A stretch of 18,165 nucleotides of DNA. Origin: Anaerolineae bacterium (lineage in GTDB: Bacteria > Chloroflexota > Anaerolineae > UBA1429). Below are positions 16,012 through 18,165 of the stretch, one piece after another. A program made the translations under genes and the position numbers. Each line of letters starts with the position of its first letter. The first letter of the stretch is position 1. The stretch covers positions 1-18,165 of the forward strand of contig JAFGLK010000058.1 in NCBI GenBank assembly GCA_016928125.1, read 5' to 3'. Below the pieces are notes generated by a model, which worked only from the letters and a program-made list of their open reading frames with translations, ran no database searches and had not been told where the DNA came from.

Positions 16012-17271
16012 ATGAGCCTTCGAGATCGACTGGAGCAGATTCGCCGCACACCCGTCCCAATCGACGAGACGCCGGCGGCCGTGACTCATGCTGAGCCCGC
16101 TCTCGAGTCGCTCGTCGCGGGAACATGGCGCCGGATCGGTGACCAGCGTTGCTTTGTGGCTGAGCGGCTCTATCCTTTCGATCATCGGCACGGCAATACC
16201 AGTCTGGGTGACCTCGGACGGGTCCCCCACGGCACGTGGGAGCCCTTTGTCCCCGACAGCGGTGGACAGCCATTCGATCCCCTTCGGGCGATATACATCG
16301 ACACCGAGACCACCGGCTTGCTGCGAGGCCCGGGCACCTATGTGTTTCTCGTGGGCGTGGGCCTGTTCCGGCAAGGCGCCTTTTGTGTACGGCAGTACTT
16401 TATGCCGGACTATGGGGACGAGGAGGCGCTCCTCTCCTTCCTCAGACAGGATCTCGATCGGGAGGGGGGTCTGGTCAGCTTTAACGGGCGCGCTTTTGAC
16501 TGGCCCCTGATCCAGATGCGCTACACGCTGTGGGGGACTCCACTCCCGTCGGCGAGCGGCGAGCCGCATCTCGATCTGCTCTTCCTGGCGCGACGCCTGT
16601 GGAGCCAGCGGTTGGCCTCGTGTGCCCTGGCAAGCCTGGAGCAGCACGTTCTGTCCGTGCAGCGCGAGGGCCTGGACGTACCCGGGTATATGATTCCTCA
16701 GCTCTATGCGGACTATGTGACCTATGGCCGCACGCGTCCCATGGCGCGCGTCTTTTACCACAACCGAGTGGATATTCTCTCGCTGGTCTCACTGGCCAGC
16801 CGGATCGGACACATGCTCAGTGCGCCAGAGACCGCAACCCAGGATCAGCACTTTGACCCTCTGGCCCTGGCCCGGCTCTTTGAGCGCTGTGGTCGGTCGG
16901 ACGAGGCGATCGCAGCCTACCGCCTGGCCACAGAGTCGGAATCGGAGCGGGAACGGCGCCTGGCGCGGGAGCAGTTCGCTTTGCTCCTCAAGCGCCTGCA
17001 CCGCTATGACGAGGCGATCGTGATCTGGCAGGCCGAGTTGGGGAACGGAGCGATTCTGCCCTATGTGGAGCTGGCCAAGTACCATGAGCATCAGCTGCGC
17101 GACTATGGGCGGGCCAGAGAGTTGACGCGCGAAGCCATCGCCACGGTACATTCCAGCACCTCGGGCCTGGATTCGCTTTCGCGACGAGAGTGGCTGGAGG
17201 CGCTGCAGCATCGCTTGGGCCGTCTGGAGCGCCGGCTGCGGCGCCAGGGCCAACGGGGCAGTGCCTCATGA
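16012..17271 (+). CDS. mrfB: MrfB/YprB-like DEDDh 3'-5' exonuclease with C-terminal TPR repeats
   Basis: A 419-residue protein, close to the roughly 410 of Bacillus YprB/MrfB. The ribonuclease-H-like exonuclease domain (about 92-265) has all DEDDh residues: D97 and E99 in YIDTETTG, D163 in FNGRAFDWPLI, and H250 and D254 in YHNRVDILSL. These bind two metal ions that cut DNA or RNA from the 3' end. The C-terminal part (about 282-405) has TPR-like helical repeats, including ALARLFERCGRSDEAIAAY and FALLLKRLHRYDEAIVIW. In Bacillus it partners the MrfA helicase, and here it follows the MrfA-like gene. ATG 16012 is the start, with AGGGAA (15998-16003) 8 bases upstream. It may be made both from the upstream genes and from its own -10 element. 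Its stop overlaps the convergent acetyltransferase gene. Confidence 0.9.
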   Translation: MSLRDRLEQIRRTPVPIDETPAAVTHAEPALESLVAGTWRRIGDQRCFVAERLYPFDHRHGNTSLGDLGRVPHGTWEPFVPDSGGQPFDPLRAIYIDTETTGLLRGPGTYVFLVGVGLFRQGAFCVRQYFMPDYGDEEALLSFLRQDLDREGGLVSFNGRAFDWPLIQMRYTLWGTPLPSASGEPHLDLLFLARRLWSQRLASCALASLEQHVLSVQREGLDVPGYMIPQLYADYVTYGRTRPMARVFYHNRVDILSLVSLASRIGHMLSAPETATQDQHFDPLALARLFERCGRSDEAIAAYRLATESESERERRLAREQFALLLKRLHRYDEAIVIWQAELGNGAILPYVELAKYHEHQLRDYGRARELTREAIATVHSSTSGLDSLSRREWLEALQHRLGRLERRLRRQGQRGSAS

Positions 17272-18141
17272 GCTGGCGCCGGCAGCCGCGGGCCGCGCCT
17301 CCCATCCAAGACGCCCACCGTTCCCAGCCTTGTAGATCCGGTACCTTCCTGCCTCTGCAAAACCCTCGCGCAACAATGGCTCTCGATAGCTGGTTCCATC
17401 CGTCAGGGGTAACAGGTAGCCGACCTCGTCGCAGGCGAGCTGTTTGGCGCGCTCGACCAGGGCCCGCGCCATGAGCCGCGTGGCCTCCGGCGAGATCCCC
17501 CAGATATTCTCGATCCAGAGGCCGACGTAGGCCAAGGTATGCACGGGCAAGCACTCAGCCAGCGCCACGACAGAGCCGCCAGCGTCAATCAGGCTGTGCC
17601 GCTCGCCTCCCCCCCTACGGGCGCGATCGCCGCGATGCGCCCAGCCAGCGGGCAGAAACTCGATGGGCGCCCATCCGTGTAGCGCATAGACTAGCATTTG
17701 TACCGATTGGGAACAGGCGAACCCTACCCGCTCAAAGGTCCGTTGGGACGCGAGGTTGCCCTCAGCGATTACGGCTCGAAAGGTGTGGGTCCCACGTGCC
17801 AAGGCCTCACCCATACAGAATGCAACCAGGGCCGTGGCGATGCCCTGGCCGCGCCAGGCAGGCACCACGCCCAGCATGTCGACCTCGAGACGCGGCCCCT
17901 CAGCGCCCGGGGTCTCCAAGCAGGAGCAAAAGCCCACGCACGCCTCACCAATCTGGGCCAGATAGGCATGGTGTTCCGGACGCTGCAGCACAGCTAGGGC
18001 CTCATCAGGCCCATAGTCGCTATCGCCCAAACTGGCCTTCTCTACAGCGAGCAGGACCGCGGCATCCGAAGGCGTTCGCGCGACGGGACGGATCGAGGCA
18101 AATACCCCGCCCTCGGTCTGGATCGGACCGGCCAGGCGCAC
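17266..18141 (-). CDS. GNAT-family N-acetyltransferase with two GNAT-like halves
   Basis: A 291-residue cytoplasmic enzyme that would transfer an acetyl group from acetyl-CoA to an amine. The N-terminal half (about 15-155) has a clear motif A, DMLGVVPAWRGQGIATAL (88-105), with the R-x-x-G-x-G/A acetyl-CoA loop (R97-G98-Q99-G100-I101-A102), followed by NLASQRTFERVGF (129-141). The C-terminal half (about 185-272) keeps the beta/helix outline (GLWIENIWGISPEATRLMARALVERA, split by proline 218) and REPLLREGF (253-261) but lacks a good CoA loop, so it is probably structural. GTG 18141 is the start because AAGGAGG (18147-18153, - strand) lies 5 bases before it. The last 6 bases overlap the end of mrfB, tail to tail, with no terminator between. 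The substrate is unknown. Confidence 0.85.
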   Translation of the reverse strand: MRLAGPIQTEGGVFASIRPVARTPSDAAVLLAVEKASLGDSDYGPDEALAVLQRPEHHAYLAQIGEACVGFCSCLETPGAEGPRLEVDMLGVVPAWRGQGIATALVAFCMGEALARGTHTFRAVIAEGNLASQRTFERVGFACSQSVQMLVYALHGWAPIEFLPAGWAHRGDRARRGGGERHSLIDAGGSVVALAECLPVHTLAYVGLWIENIWGISPEATRLMARALVERAKQLACDEVGYLLPLTDGTSYREPLLREGFAEAGRYRIYKAGNGGRLGWEARPAAAGASS

Positions 18142-18165
18142 TTGATCCTCCTTAACCTAGGGCTA

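Overview
The window is one contiguous piece of a GC-rich bacterial chromosome with 13 protein genes, tightly packed on both strands. I see no rRNA, tRNA, CRISPR array, insertion sequence or phage gene. The mixture suggests a Chloroflexota bacterium (Anaerolineae/Caldilineae-like). The reasons are long GT39-type membrane glycosyltransferases with beta-rich tails, a secreted protein with a short hydrophobic C-terminal tail, SH3 proteins on Pro/Thr-rich stalks, and methylmalonate-semialdehyde dehydrogenase in a GC-rich background. This assignment is inference; no marker gene here proves it.

Positions 1-2438 (+ strand) hold a sugar or sugar-acid uptake and catabolism unit. It contains the tail of a MalG-type permease, a complete MalF-type permease, and an enolase-superfamily (mandelate racemase/muconate lactonizing) enzyme. 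A terminator-like hairpin sits just before the enzyme gene. Positions 2501-3462 hold a sigma-70 family factor followed by a small soluble zinc-binding anti-sigma candidate. Positions 3591-6434 encode a very long GT39-like glycosyltransferase whose C-terminal half carries three similar beta-rich modules.

Positions 6531-7825 (- strand) encode an orphan NarL/LuxR-type response regulator and, downstream of it, a secreted Ig-like protein. A divergent regulatory region (7826-8140) separates them from mmsA (8141-9649). One base after mmsA comes a ferritin-like four-helix protein whose metal ligands are partly replaced. A 252-bp intergenic region with two inverted repeats and a perfect TTGACA-N17-TATAAT promoter then leads to a membrane-anchored SH3 protein, which ends in a good intrinsic terminator.

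Positions 11094-17271 (+ strand) form a DNA repair block: ligA (NAD-dependent DNA ligase), an MrfA/YprA-like DEAD-box helicase with a DUF1998/MZB-type tail, and an MrfB/YprB-like DEDDh exonuclease with TPR-like repeats. In Bacillus the MrfA-MrfB pair acts in repair of mitomycin-type DNA damage. The helicase here carries a complete Cys4-type HNH nuclease domain inserted just before its DUF1998 region. A helicase, an endonuclease, an exonuclease and a ligase thus lie in one cluster, which is the most unusual feature of the window. A double-GNAT acetyltransferase (- strand, 17266-18141) converges on mrfB with a 6-bp overlap.
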